From contig CALFLO010000111.1 of the NCBI GenBank assembly GCA_937880175.1, forward strand, positions 1-39,460: a DNA stretch of 39,460 nt, read 5' to 3'. The translations under genes were made by a program, and so were the position numbers. The notes beneath the pieces are model-generated. The model saw only the letters and a list, made by a program, of their open reading frames with translations, was not told the origin of the DNA and did not search any database. Within the stretch, counting starts at the first letter, position 1; each line of letters starts with the position of its first letter. Shown here in pieces: positions 16,543-24,529 of this stretch. This DNA comes from an uncultured Gluconobacter sp. (GTDB taxonomy: Bacteria > Pseudomonadota > Alphaproteobacteria > Acetobacterales > Acetobacteraceae).

Positions 16543-17688
16543 ATGCCCATCTCTTTTTCCGATCCGGCAGAACGCAGCGAGACAGAACCTCGCGCGCGGG
16601 AACTGTCCAGAATTGCCAGTCTGCTGCGCATCACACTCGCCCTCACGCTTGGCCTGCTGGCCATCTGGCTGATTGGCGATGTTCTGGCCGTGATCTTCGC
16701 CTCGGCGCTCGTGGCGATCGTTCTGCACGGTCTTGCCCGCATGCTGCGGCGTCACGTTTCCGTCATTCCGTATCAGGCCGCGGTCGCTCTCGTCACCGTC
16801 GTGATCCTCGTCGCCCTGATCGGTCTGGGCTGGTACAGCGGACCGTCCATCAGCGACCAGTTCATCCGCCTCAAACAGGCCCTCATCACCCAGTCCGGTG
16901 AACTGCGCGCCCATCTGTCCGGCTCGACGATCGGCCAGATGGTTCTCGATCACCTGCCCTCCTCACTCGGTGGGAATGCCGCAGGCACCGCGGGCCTCGG
17001 CTCACTGGGCTCCGGCCTCGCAGGGTCGGTTACGGGCCTGCTCAGTTCCGTATTCGGCATCCTCGGAACCCTTCTTGTCGTCCTGATAGCGGGCCTGTAT
17101 TTCGCGCTGAGCCCGGCCGTCTATATCGACGGCATGCTGCGCCTCGTTCCCACCCAGCACCGCCCCGCCGCACGGGAACTGATGCTGACGGCCGGTGCGA
17201 CCCTCTGGGCCTGGACGGCGGGACAGGCGCTGGACATGCTGGTGGTCGGAATGCTGTCGGGGATCGGCCTCTCGCTGATCGGTATTCCGCTCGCACTGGC
17301 GCTCGGCGTCGTGGCCGGTCTATGCAACTTCATCCCCTATATCGGCGCCATCCTCGGTGCGGTGCCCGCTGTCCTGCTCGGCCTGTCCCTTGGCACGCAT
17401 GAAGCCCTGTTCGTCGGCATCCTGTACTGCGTGATCCAGTTCTTCGAAGGCAACGTCCTCGCCCCGCTGATCCAGCGTCGCGCCGTTCACATGCCGCCCG
17501 CCCTCGCCATTCTCTCGCAGACGGTCTTCGGCTCCATCCTTGGCGCACCCGGCCTGATCCTGGCCTCTCCCATCACCGCCGCCCTGTTGGCCATGGGGGA
17601 CAAGGCCACCGCCCCGCTCGAAGACGAAAACCAGACCCGCCGCGCCGTCGGCGAAGTCACGGAAGAAGAAGAAAAACAGCAGAAGTAA
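16543..17688 (+). CDS. AI-2E family (PerM/TqsA-type) membrane permease
   Basis: This 381-residue integral membrane protein matches the AI-2E transporter family, named after TqsA. It has an N-terminal hydrophobic pair (about 25-60), a third helix (about 78-100), and a soluble amphipathic region with a Gly-rich loop around 140-170. The C-terminal bundle contains the conserved NFIPYIGAILGAVPAVLLG and QFFEGNVLAPLIQ segments. The last ~25 residues are strongly acidic and Gln/Glu-rich (EVTEEEEKQQK) and probably cytoplasmic. Family members transport diverse substrates, including Na+/H+ in some, so the autoinducer name should not be taken as function. The gene appears to stand alone, ending in a bidirectional terminator. 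Confidence 0.88.
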   Translation: MPISFSDPAERSETEPRARELSRIASLLRITLALTLGLLAIWLIGDVLAVIFASALVAIVLHGLARMLRRHVSVIPYQAAVALVTVVILVALIGLGWYSGPSISDQFIRLKQALITQSGELRAHLSGSTIGQMVLDHLPSSLGGNAAGTAGLGSLGSGLAGSVTGLLSSVFGILGTLLVVLIAGLYFALSPAVYIDGMLRLVPTQHRPAARELMLTAGATLWAWTAGQALDMLVVGMLSGIGLSLIGIPLALALGVVAGLCNFIPYIGAILGAVPAVLLGLSLGTHEALFVGILYCVIQFFEGNVLAPLIQRRAVHMPPALAILSQTVFGSILGAPGLILASPITAALLAMGDKATAPLEDENQTRRAVGEVTEEEEKQQK

Positions 17689-17716
17689 ATCTTCGCTCCC
17701 CAGCGCTGCGCAACAG

Positions 17717-17765
17717 CACAAAAAAAGACCGGCACTCCCGAAGGAGGCCGGTCTTTTTCATATCC
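17717..17765. terminator. Bidirectional terminator after the permease gene
   Basis: A seven-A run (17720-17726), stem GACCGGC/GCCGGTC with loop ACTCCCGAAGGAG, and a five-T run (17754-17758) lie between converging genes. Its outer flanks closely resemble those of the terminator at 537-585. Confidence 0.88.
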
Positions 17766-17782
17766 GAACCGCTGCCAGTTCC

Positions 17783-18208
17783 TTATTTCGCAGGCTGGGA
17801 GCCATCAGGCTGCAACGCCATGAGCTGCGCATCCGGAAAGGCGTTCATCCGGAAAGGACCGCCCTTCGCAAGCTGAACGCCCACGATGTCATCCTGATGC
17901 TTATATTTCCAGATGGAAATGATGACGGGCTGTCCCTGCGCCCCGGCCATCTCAAGCACGACCTTCGGCGCAAGATCAGTCCTCTCGCCCGACGGCCCCC
18001 AGGCCGTTTCATGTGACTGAAGCCACAGATTAACCTTCTGGACTTCATCAGCCGTCAGTTCACGGCTGACCGGCACGTTCTGCTGCCCGGCGGTCACTTC
18101 CGGAAATTTCCAGGCATGCAGCAGCGGCCAGGTCACGAACCAGATGATGCCCACCGGAATGAGGACAAGGGCACCGAATACCAGCAGAAGTTTCTGTTCG
18201 CGTCTCAC
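17783..18208 (-). CDS. Small membrane-anchored protein of unknown function
   Basis: I do not recognise this 141-residue protein. It has an N-terminal signal anchor (basic MRREQK, then a hydrophobic stretch at about 8-29, ending VTWPLLHAW). A roughly 110-residue extracytoplasmic domain with no cysteines follows. The domain contains LTADEVQKVNLWLQSHETAWGP and a beta-rich second half. Its start codon overlaps the stop of the DegT aminotransferase gene (ATGA), so it is translated with the sugar-nucleotide genes and probably acts in the same surface-glycan context. That functional link is inference from position only. It ends at the two-way terminator. Confidence 0.7.
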   Translation of the reverse strand: MRREQKLLLVFGALVLIPVGIIWFVTWPLLHAWKFPEVTAGQQNVPVSRELTADEVQKVNLWLQSHETAWGPSGERTDLAPKVVLEMAGAQGQPVIISIWKYKHQDDIVGVQLAKGGPFRMNAFPDAQLMALQPDGSQPAK

Positions 18209-19347
18209 GCCTGTTCTCCTGCCCAGCGATTGAGGGCTTCAATGATGTGGCGGACGTCATCGTCCGTCAGTTCGGGATGGATGGGAAGCGCCAGAACCCG
18301 CGCGCCAAGTCCTTCCGCGACCGGAAGCGACGCGCCATCATGATGCGGCGCATAGGCCGGCTGATGATGGAGCGGCTTCGGGTAATAGATAGCCGTCGGA
18401 ACGCCCGCCTCTTTCAGAAACGCCTGAAGTGAATCCCGCTTTCCCGCGTCGGGCAGCAGAATCGTATAGATCGCCCACGCGCTCTCACTATCCGCCACAC
18501 GCACAGGGGGAACAATGCCTTTGGGCATCGCGGCATCATACGCCGAAGCAATCGCATCCCGGCGCTTCAGCTCCCCGTCGAACACATCGAGCTTCGCCAG
18601 AAGCACAGCGGCCTGAAGCGTATCCAGCCGCCCGTTGATCCCGATCCGCTCAACTTCATAGCGTGTGCGGCCTTCGCCATGCGTGCGCAGGGAATGATAC
18701 AGCGCCGCCAGATCGTCATCATCCGTCAGGATCGCGCCGCCATCCCCATACCCGCCCAGCGGCTTGGACGGGAAGAAGGACAGTGTGGTGGCCTTCGCCT
18801 CATGCCCCAGACGACGACCATGATACGTCGCGCCAAAAGACTGCGCGCAATCGGCCACCAGCGTCAGACCTTCCTGCGCGGTCCACGCCTTCAGTTCGTC
18901 CCATGGCGCAGGCTGACCGAACAGATCCACCCCGATCACTACCCGCGGTTCCAGATCTCCGGCCTGACGCACGGCTTCAAGCCGCTCTTTCAGGGACTCA
19001 AGACTGATCTGGAAGGTCTGCGGATCCACATCCACAAAAACCGGCGTTCCACCGAGCAGCAGAACGACTTCCGCCGTTGCGGTGTAAGTAAAGGCGGGCA
19101 GGAAAACCGCGTCTCCCGGACCTATCTCCTCGCCCATCAGCACCATCAGCAGCGCATCCGTGCCGGACGACACACCGATCGCATGTTTCGCCCCCCCGAA
19201 CTCCGCAAGACGCTGCTCCAGTTCCTGCACCTCGGGGCCAAGGACAAAACGGCAATGCGCCATGACGGCATCCACACGCTTCTGGATGCTGCCGCCAAGG
19301 CGCTTCTGCTGGGCGGGAAGGTCGAGAAAAGCAATCTGCCGTGTCAT
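18205..19347 (-). CDS. DegT/DnrJ/EryC1/StrS-family NDP-sugar aminotransferase
   Basis: These PLP enzymes transfer an amino group to keto-sugar nucleotides. The 380-residue protein is complete. It has SSGTDALLM at 60-68 (cofactor phosphate contact), VADCAQSFGA with Asp166 facing the pyridine nitrogen, the PLP lysine Lys195 in FFPSKPLGGYGDGG, and the INGRLDTLQAAVL segment. The FFPSKPLG form resembles WbpE-like members that act on UDP-3-keto sugars, but the exact substrate is uncertain. It overlaps the upstream dehydratase gene by 4 bp and the downstream unknown gene by 4 bp, forming a tightly coupled three-gene unit. Together with the dehydratase it would supply an amino-deoxy sugar for surface polysaccharide. 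Confidence 0.92.
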   Translation of the reverse strand: MTRQIAFLDLPAQQKRLGGSIQKRVDAVMAHCRFVLGPEVQELEQRLAEFGGAKHAIGVSSGTDALLMVLMGEEIGPGDAVFLPAFTYTATAEVVLLLGGTPVFVDVDPQTFQISLESLKERLEAVRQAGDLEPRVVIGVDLFGQPAPWDELKAWTAQEGLTLVADCAQSFGATYHGRRLGHEAKATTLSFFPSKPLGGYGDGGAILTDDDDLAALYHSLRTHGEGRTRYEVERIGINGRLDTLQAAVLLAKLDVFDGELKRRDAIASAYDAAMPKGIVPPVRVADSESAWAIYTILLPDAGKRDSLQAFLKEAGVPTAIYYPKPLHHQPAYAPHHDGASLPVAEGLGARVLALPIHPELTDDDVRHIIEALNRWAGEQA

Positions 19348-21302
19348 GGCGCTATCATCTCCGGATCGGGATGGGACATCGCGACCGGCGTATCGCCATC
19401 GCGGTTATGAAGAAATTCAGGCACCAGCCTGTACAGGATCGCCATGATGGCGCCCAGATCACTGCCATGACAGGCCGCCTCGAGCTCATCCATCGCAGCG
19501 GCCGCCACCCTGAAATCGACCGTTCGCGGCGAGGCAATCCGCAGACCGGGCGCATCGGTCGGGACCGGCGCTTCACGACCATGGAACAGTTCCTCGAACA
19601 GCTTTTCCCCGGGTCGAAGGCCGGTAAAGCGGATTTCGATATCACTTTCAGGGCGCAGACCGGCAAGGCGGATCATCTGGAACGCCAGATCCATGATCCG
19701 CACCGGATCGCCCATATCGAGCACGAAAATACCGCCCTGCTTCAGGCGCCGGTCGGTCGCATCATTCTCCGAACGCTCATGCGTGCCACGGACTGCCGCC
19801 TGCAACACAAGCCCCACGGCCTCGGGCACCGTCATGAAATAGCGCGTCATGTCCGGATGGGTAACCGTCAGCGGCCCACCATGCTCAAGCTGGCGGCGGA
19901 ACAGCGGCACGACCGATCCCGTAGACCCCAGCACATTGCCGAACCGCACGGTCACGCAACGCATACCGCCCTGCCCGGCCCGCGCGCGCATGTCGAGCGC
20001 CTGCCCGTACACTTCCGCGCAGCGCTTGCTGGCCCCCATCAGACTGGACGGATTGACCGCCTTGTCCGTGGAAATCATCACCATCGCCTGCGCGCCCGCA
20101 CGCTCGGCCTCATCCGCCACAATCCGCGTGCCGATCACATTCGTCAGCACACCCTCGACCGGATTATCCTCCACGATGGGCACATGCTTGAGCGCTGCGG
20201 CATGAAAAACGAGCTGCGGACGGTACGTCCCGAACACTTCCGCCATCCGCCGCCGGTCGCGCACATCCGCCACGATCTGCTGGCGCTTCACATCGCCAAA
20301 GCGTTCCGAAATATCCAGATTGATCTGCCACAGCGCATATTCGCTGCTCTCGATCAGCAGGAGCAAGGCTGGATGAAAGGATGCGATCTGCCGCGCCAGT
20401 TCGGAGCCGATACTCCCCCCGGCCCCCGTCACGGCAATAACCCGCCCGCAGATCAGACGCGCCATCCCCTGCGAATCGAGCGCCACCGGCGGCCGGTTCA
20501 GCAGATCCTCAATCGCAATCGGCCGGAGCTCCACGCGGTCCGCGGGCTGCAACGCCGTGAGAGACGGTGTGCGCTGCACGTCGATATCATACGCCCGTGC
20601 GGCTTCGAGAATATGGGCCAGCTCCCGGCCCTTGATCTCTCCCGCCGTGATGACCAGCGCGTCCGGCAGTTTCCCCGATGCGAACAGCCGCTCCAGAATG
20701 GCGGGGGTCTCGTTGATCGTCCCCAGAATGGGACAGTCGTGAATGCGCCGCCCGGCCTGCTGCGCGCCCCCCGTCAGAAGCCCCCCCACACGCCGGTTGT
20801 TTTCGCTGTCCCTCTCCATCGCGCGGATGAACAGATCAGCTTCATGATCCGCCCCGAGCAGCAGGATCCGTTCGCCATCCATCGCAAGGCTCCGGCGCCG
20901 CGCCGCAAGCCGCCACATCATGCGGATAGCCCCGAGGAAGACGAGCAGAACCAGCGCATGAATGATCGGGAAAGTAGGCGTCGGCAGCGGATAGCCCGCC
21001 ACATGCAGCATCCCGGCAAACAGCAGCGCGCTCAGCACCGAGGCACAGGCGATGTTGAACAGATCCGCCACGCCCGAGAAGCGCCAGTACTGCTGCGGAA
21101 TGCGGAACGGCAGCCCACCCACCAGCAGCGTGATTCCGCCTCCCGCGATGAACCACAGCGGATGCAGCCACCCCCCGGCCGGATCAGCCAGCCATCGCGC
21201 CACGGGAGCGGCGGCTGCCGATACGACTCCATCCAGCACGACATTGAGCGCGATGCGCCGCGCCGGAGTCGAAGCGCGCGGAGACGGGCCGGAAGGGGGC
21301 AT
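19344..21302 (-). CDS. WbpM/CapD-type NDP-sugar 4,6-dehydratase, membrane-bound
   Basis: This 652-residue protein combines four N-terminal transmembrane helices (about 15-130), a first Rossmann-like domain (145-270, ILLLGADHEAD) and a catalytic short-chain-dehydrogenase domain. The second NAD(P) loop is TGAGGSIGSE at 292-301, followed by HAAALKHVPIVEDNP. The active-site region is STDKAVNP at 411-418 with Met422-x3-Lys426 (MGASK), the Met replacing the usual Tyr as in WbpM/PglF enzymes. Such enzymes convert UDP-GlcNAc to the 4-keto-6-deoxy sugar. The start is uncertain: the ATG at 21302 or the GTG at 21344, which has AAGGGG only 1 nt away. The gene is divergent from the phosphoglycosyl transferase and couples to the aminotransferase that follows. 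Confidence 0.9.
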   Translation of the reverse strand: MPPSGPSPRASTPARRIALNVVLDGVVSAAAAPVARWLADPAGGWLHPLWFIAGGGITLLVGGLPFRIPQQYWRFSGVADLFNIACASVLSALLFAGMLHVAGYPLPTPTFPIIHALVLLVFLGAIRMMWRLAARRRSLAMDGERILLLGADHEADLFIRAMERDSENNRRVGGLLTGGAQQAGRRIHDCPILGTINETPAILERLFASGKLPDALVITAGEIKGRELAHILEAARAYDIDVQRTPSLTALQPADRVELRPIAIEDLLNRPPVALDSQGMARLICGRVIAVTGAGGSIGSELARQIASFHPALLLLIESSEYALWQINLDISERFGDVKRQQIVADVRDRRRMAEVFGTYRPQLVFHAAALKHVPIVEDNPVEGVLTNVIGTRIVADEAERAGAQAMVMISTDKAVNPSSLMGASKRCAEVYGQALDMRARAGQGGMRCVTVRFGNVLGSTGSVVPLFRRQLEHGGPLTVTHPDMTRYFMTVPEAVGLVLQAAVRGTHERSENDATDRRLKQGGIFVLDMGDPVRIMDLAFQMIRLAGLRPESDIEIRFTGLRPGEKLFEELFHGREAPVPTDAPGLRIASPRTVDFRVAAAAMDELEAACHGSDLGAIMAILYRLVPEFLHNRDGDTPVAMSHPDPEMIAP

Positions 21303-21389
21303 TGAGGCCGGGGATACAGGCCCTGTAGGATGAGCAGATGTCACGCGCCCCTTATAGCGCCAAAAGCCTCCCTCCCATAAAGTCGTCCC

Positions 21390-22361
21390 ATGCCCTTTTC
21401 TTTCCAGAACCTTACCAGCGGCGTCACGCTCTCCTGCATCGCCGCTGTCGTGCTGTGCAATCTCCTGATCCTGCTCATGATCCGCGCCGGCGTTCTGGAC
21501 CATCCCGTCCCCCGAAGTTCCCACACACGCCCGACTCCCAAAGGCGGCGGGATTGGCATCGTGGGCGCCTTCGTGCTCTGCCTTCTGCCCGCACTTTATG
21601 AGGCCCAGGCATCGTTTCAGGTCATGCCCGCCATCATGGGGCTTCTGTTGGGCATGATCCTGCTCGGAACAGTCTCCTGGCTTGATGACATCCGCCCCTT
21701 CCCAGCCCGCTACAAACTCGCGGCCCAGTTCATCGCCGCCATCGCCGCCGTCATCGGAAGCGGCGCGCCCCTCTACGACCTGATCCCGTTCGTACTGGCG
21801 GCGGTCTTCATTACGAATGCCCTCAATTTCATCGACGGCATCAACGGCCTTGCTTCCGGCGTGATGGCCATCTCGGCGCTGTTCCTCGCCAGCACAGGCC
21901 TCATGCCCGTCGCATTCGTCCTGCTCGCCGTCTGCCTGCTGAGCTTCCTGCCCTATAATTTTCCGAAAGCGCGGATCTTCATGGGCGATGTCGGCAGCCA
22001 GCCGATCGGCCTCGCCATCGCCTGGGGCGGCATGACCGGCTTCGGTACGGGAAGCGGCCTGCTCGTCATCGCCCTGCTCTCGGGCGTGCTGTGGGACGTG
22101 ATGTTCACGCTTGCACGCCGGGCACGCGCCGGTGACAGGCTCGCACAGGCGCATCGCGGCCATCTCTATCAACTGGCCGTCCGTTCAGGACTGCCCGTCC
22201 CGCTCGTCACATGTCTTTACTGGGGATTTGCCCTCTGGGGCGCTGCGGCTTTCGCCGCAGGTCAGATCATCACAATGGTCCTGATGATCGCCCTGCCACA
22301 GCTTGTGTGGACAGGATATGTCTGCACGCGGGCCAAGACCCGCGTGCAGGACCGCTGGTAA
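21390..22361 (+). CDS. Undecaprenyl-phosphate sugar-1-phosphate transferase (WecA/MraY family)
   Basis: Members of this polytopic family move a HexNAc-1-phosphate from a UDP-sugar to undecaprenyl phosphate, starting lipid-linked glycan synthesis. The 323-residue protein has the family motifs: PRSSHTRPTPKGGG at 41-54, Asp99-Asp100 in WLDDIRP, NALNFIDGINGLASG at 143-157, FMGDVGS at 197-203 and AHRGHLYQ at 254-261. About ten hydrophobic helices are visible. Its size and HRGH motif place it with WecA/WbpL rather than the peptidoglycan MraY. It diverges from the dehydratase with only 45-87 bp between them, so regulation is likely shared. No clear ribosome-binding site precedes the ATG. Confidence 0.92.
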   Translation: MPFSFQNLTSGVTLSCIAAVVLCNLLILLMIRAGVLDHPVPRSSHTRPTPKGGGIGIVGAFVLCLLPALYEAQASFQVMPAIMGLLLGMILLGTVSWLDDIRPFPARYKLAAQFIAAIAAVIGSGAPLYDLIPFVLAAVFITNALNFIDGINGLASGVMAISALFLASTGLMPVAFVLLAVCLLSFLPYNFPKARIFMGDVGSQPIGLAIAWGGMTGFGTGSGLLVIALLSGVLWDVMFTLARRARAGDRLAQAHRGHLYQLAVRSGLPVPLVTCLYWGFALWGAAAFAAGQIITMVLMIALPQLVWTGYVCTRAKTRVQDRW

Positions 22362-22374
22362 CCAGCGGAAGCGT

Positions 22375-22776
22375 TCAGCCTGCGCGGCGGCTGCTCAGAC
22401 GCTCGACAGAAGCCGAAGCGCGTTCCGTGCGCGTCGAGCGCGTGCCGGAAGCTTCCGCCATGACGCCACGCATTTCGCGCAGGAAGGTGGAGCCCTTCAG
22501 CGTGCGCTGCACCAGCACCGAGCGACGATCCAGCGGATCGACCTTGCGGCGGGCCAGATCGAGCTCGCCCAAACGGTCGAGAGCGCGGGTGATGGCGGGC
22601 TTGGAAACCTTGAGTTCCAGAGCCAGGCCACGAACCGTGTGCGCCCCGTCCCGCAGATAGCAGGTCAGGAACACGGCGAGCTGGCGTGCCGAAAGGTCGG
22701 GTCCGTCACGACGGACCATGGAAACGATGGTGTCGCACAGAAGGTTGAGCATCTGATCATTGGTAGCCTGGGGCAT
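22375..22776 (-). CDS. MarR-family winged-helix regulator
   Basis: This 133-residue protein has the MarR core: the helix-turn-helix at about 47-72 (TVRGLALELKVSKPAITRAL) and a beta-wing at 74-92 with the hallmark DPLDRRSVLV. The dimerisation helices are short. The C-terminal ~20 residues are Ser/Arg-rich and basic, which is atypical. I chose the ATG at 22776, which has AGGAGAGAG upstream, over the in-frame ATG at 22806. It converges with the phosphoglycosyl transferase gene, whose stop is 13 bp away. The ~300-bp region upstream contains repeated motifs and a palindrome that may be its own operators. Ligand and targets are unknown. Confidence 0.85.
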   Translation of the reverse strand: MPQATNDQMLNLLCDTIVSMVRRDGPDLSARQLAVFLTCYLRDGAHTVRGLALELKVSKPAITRALDRLGELDLARRKVDPLDRRSVLVQRTLKGSTFLREMRGVMAEASGTRSTRTERASASVERLSSRRAG

Positions 22777-23078
22777 GATCTCTCTCCTAAGCAGTCCATC
22801 CCGCATCTGTTGTCCGATCCCATAACGGGAGCCGACAGGACGAGGGTCGACGTGAAATTATGTATGCCTCTCCCTGCCGGGAGAGACGTAGTGGCATTCA
22901 AGTGGTGATTCGAAACGCATACGCAAGCATATGGGTTTCAAAACAATCCAGTGGACGATGACTCTGCATCGAAACGATAAAAGGGCATATGCCTCATTGA
23001 GGCGCGTTTGACACCCTAATCTTTCAACACTCCGTCGCTCGGCCACACTGTTCGCCTGGTGAAACGCTTTATGGAAGC
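22777..23078. other. 302-bp intergenic region with repeated bipartite motif
   Basis: I see no gene here. The region holds a 7-bp hairpin (CTCTCCC/GGGAGAG, 22868-22885) and a 10-bp palindrome GGCATATGCC (22984-22993). It also holds two copies of TCGAAACG followed 8-9 nt later by GCATATG (22910-22933 and 22969-22991). It must include the marR promoter on the minus strand and the 3' end of the aminopeptidase transcript, for which I see no clear terminator. Confidence 0.5.
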
Positions 23079-24470
23079 TCAGGAATTATTATGAATTCGT
23101 GACAAACTCTCCAGAATTGCCCGAAGACCAAGCACTTCTCCGCCTTCGGGACGCCCCGAAACGCCACCGTCATTCCACGCATAAGTGTCGATATGCGCCC
23201 ATTTTTGGCCATCCGGAACGAATTTCTGAAGATAAAGCGCCGCCGTGATCGCGCCTGCCATGGGCTTGGACGTCACATTTCCGAAATCAGCCACTTTACT
23301 ATCCAGCCATGCATCATAGCCATGCCAGAGCGGCATTCTCCACATTACATCGGCGGTCGACTTTCCCGATTCGAGAATGAGTGAGGCCAGTTCATCGTCA
23401 TTACTGAACAACGCAGGCACATCCGGGCCGAGTGCCACACGCGCAGCACCCGTCAGGGTTGCAGCGTCCAGAAGGGCATCCGGATGGCTTTCAGACGCTT
23501 CCGTTATGAGATCACACAACACCAGACGCCCTTCCGCATCCGTATTGCCAATCTCGACCGTTTTGCCGCTCCGCGTCCGCAGCACATCCCCCGGCCGCAT
23601 CGCATGACCCGACACACTGTTCTCGACACACCCCAGACGCAGTTCCAGATCCACATCCAGCCCGACATCAATCGCCGCGCACATGACGGCCAGCATCAGC
23701 GCCGCCCCGCCCATGTCCTTTTTCATGCGCAACATCCCTGCCGCGCCCTTGAGATCATACCCCCCCGTATCGAAACAGACGCCCTTGCCCACCAGCGAGA
23801 TCCTTGGTGCGCCCTCACGCGCCTTCCACCGCGCCACAACCACGACCGGCTTGCGCTCCGAACCCTCGCCCACATCCGCCAGACACGGATACGCACTCCG
23901 CAGATCGTCCCCATCAACCAGACTGACGCTCGCCCCGCGATGCACCAGCGCCTTGCCCGCCATCTCCGCAAGCTCACGCGGCCCCAGCAGATTGGCCGGC
24001 ATGTTGATCAGATCACGCCCGAACCACACCGCCTTGGACAGCGCAATGAGCCGCTTCGCATCATCCGGCACGACCATCCGCGTCGTGACAGCTTTGGCTT
24101 CCCCAAGACTGAACCGATACGCCCCCATGCAGAACCCGAGCAGCGCACTCTCAAGCGCCCCGTCTTCAAACCCATGCAGAACCGCCGTCCAGTCCCCTTC
24201 GGGAAGCGCCGTGCCCAGCTTCCCGAACGCCACCGGATCATTCGCACGCCCCGACGCCACACACAGAATCGCCGCCCCGACGCCACCGTCACCGGGCAGC
24301 AGCGTGAACGCCCCATCCTTCGCGGAAAATCCCTGCCCCTGAAGAAACGCCGCATGCTCTCCCAAAAGGTCTGAGACAGCCGCACTGTCCTCACAGGCCA
24401 CCAGATGAACCAGACGGGCCGAAGGCGCCTCGGCAGACGTCACGAAGGGAAGCTGGGGATGCGGATTCAT
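23079..24470 (-). CDS. M17 leucyl aminopeptidase-family metallopeptidase
   Basis: M17 enzymes remove N-terminal residues using two metal ions, usually as cytoplasmic hexamers. The 463-residue protein has a variable N-terminal domain to about residue 160 and a C-terminal catalytic domain. Metal and catalytic motifs are VGKGVCFDTGGYDLK, MKKDMGGAA and the M17 signature NTDAEGRLVL. The catalytic Lys, metal Asp/Glu and Arg are all present. The start is the ATG at 24470, with AGGAAG upstream. The frame remains open to 24677, but that stretch is antisense to the helicase gene. It diverges from the helicase across 59 bp. A role in peptide turnover is expected. Confidence 0.92.
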   Translation of the reverse strand: MNPHPQLPFVTSAEAPSARLVHLVACEDSAAVSDLLGEHAAFLQGQGFSAKDGAFTLLPGDGGVGAAILCVASGRANDPVAFGKLGTALPEGDWTAVLHGFEDGALESALLGFCMGAYRFSLGEAKAVTTRMVVPDDAKRLIALSKAVWFGRDLINMPANLLGPRELAEMAGKALVHRGASVSLVDGDDLRSAYPCLADVGEGSERKPVVVVARWKAREGAPRISLVGKGVCFDTGGYDLKGAAGMLRMKKDMGGAALMLAVMCAAIDVGLDVDLELRLGCVENSVSGHAMRPGDVLRTRSGKTVEIGNTDAEGRLVLCDLITEASESHPDALLDAATLTGAARVALGPDVPALFSNDDELASLILESGKSTADVMWRMPLWHGYDAWLDSKVADFGNVTSKPMAGAITAALYLQKFVPDGQKWAHIDTYAWNDGGVSGRPEGGEVLGLRAILESLSRIHNNS

Positions 24471-24529
24471 AGGACTTTCTTCCTCAAATACCTGCCCCAC
24501 CCGAGAAAGATCCGCCGGGAGGGCTTCAG

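Noticed and set aside
21303..22172. Upstream extension of the WbpM-like dehydratase frame to 22172
   Set aside because: It would be antisense to the conserved motifs of the phosphoglycosyl transferase and adds a low-complexity sequence absent from the family.
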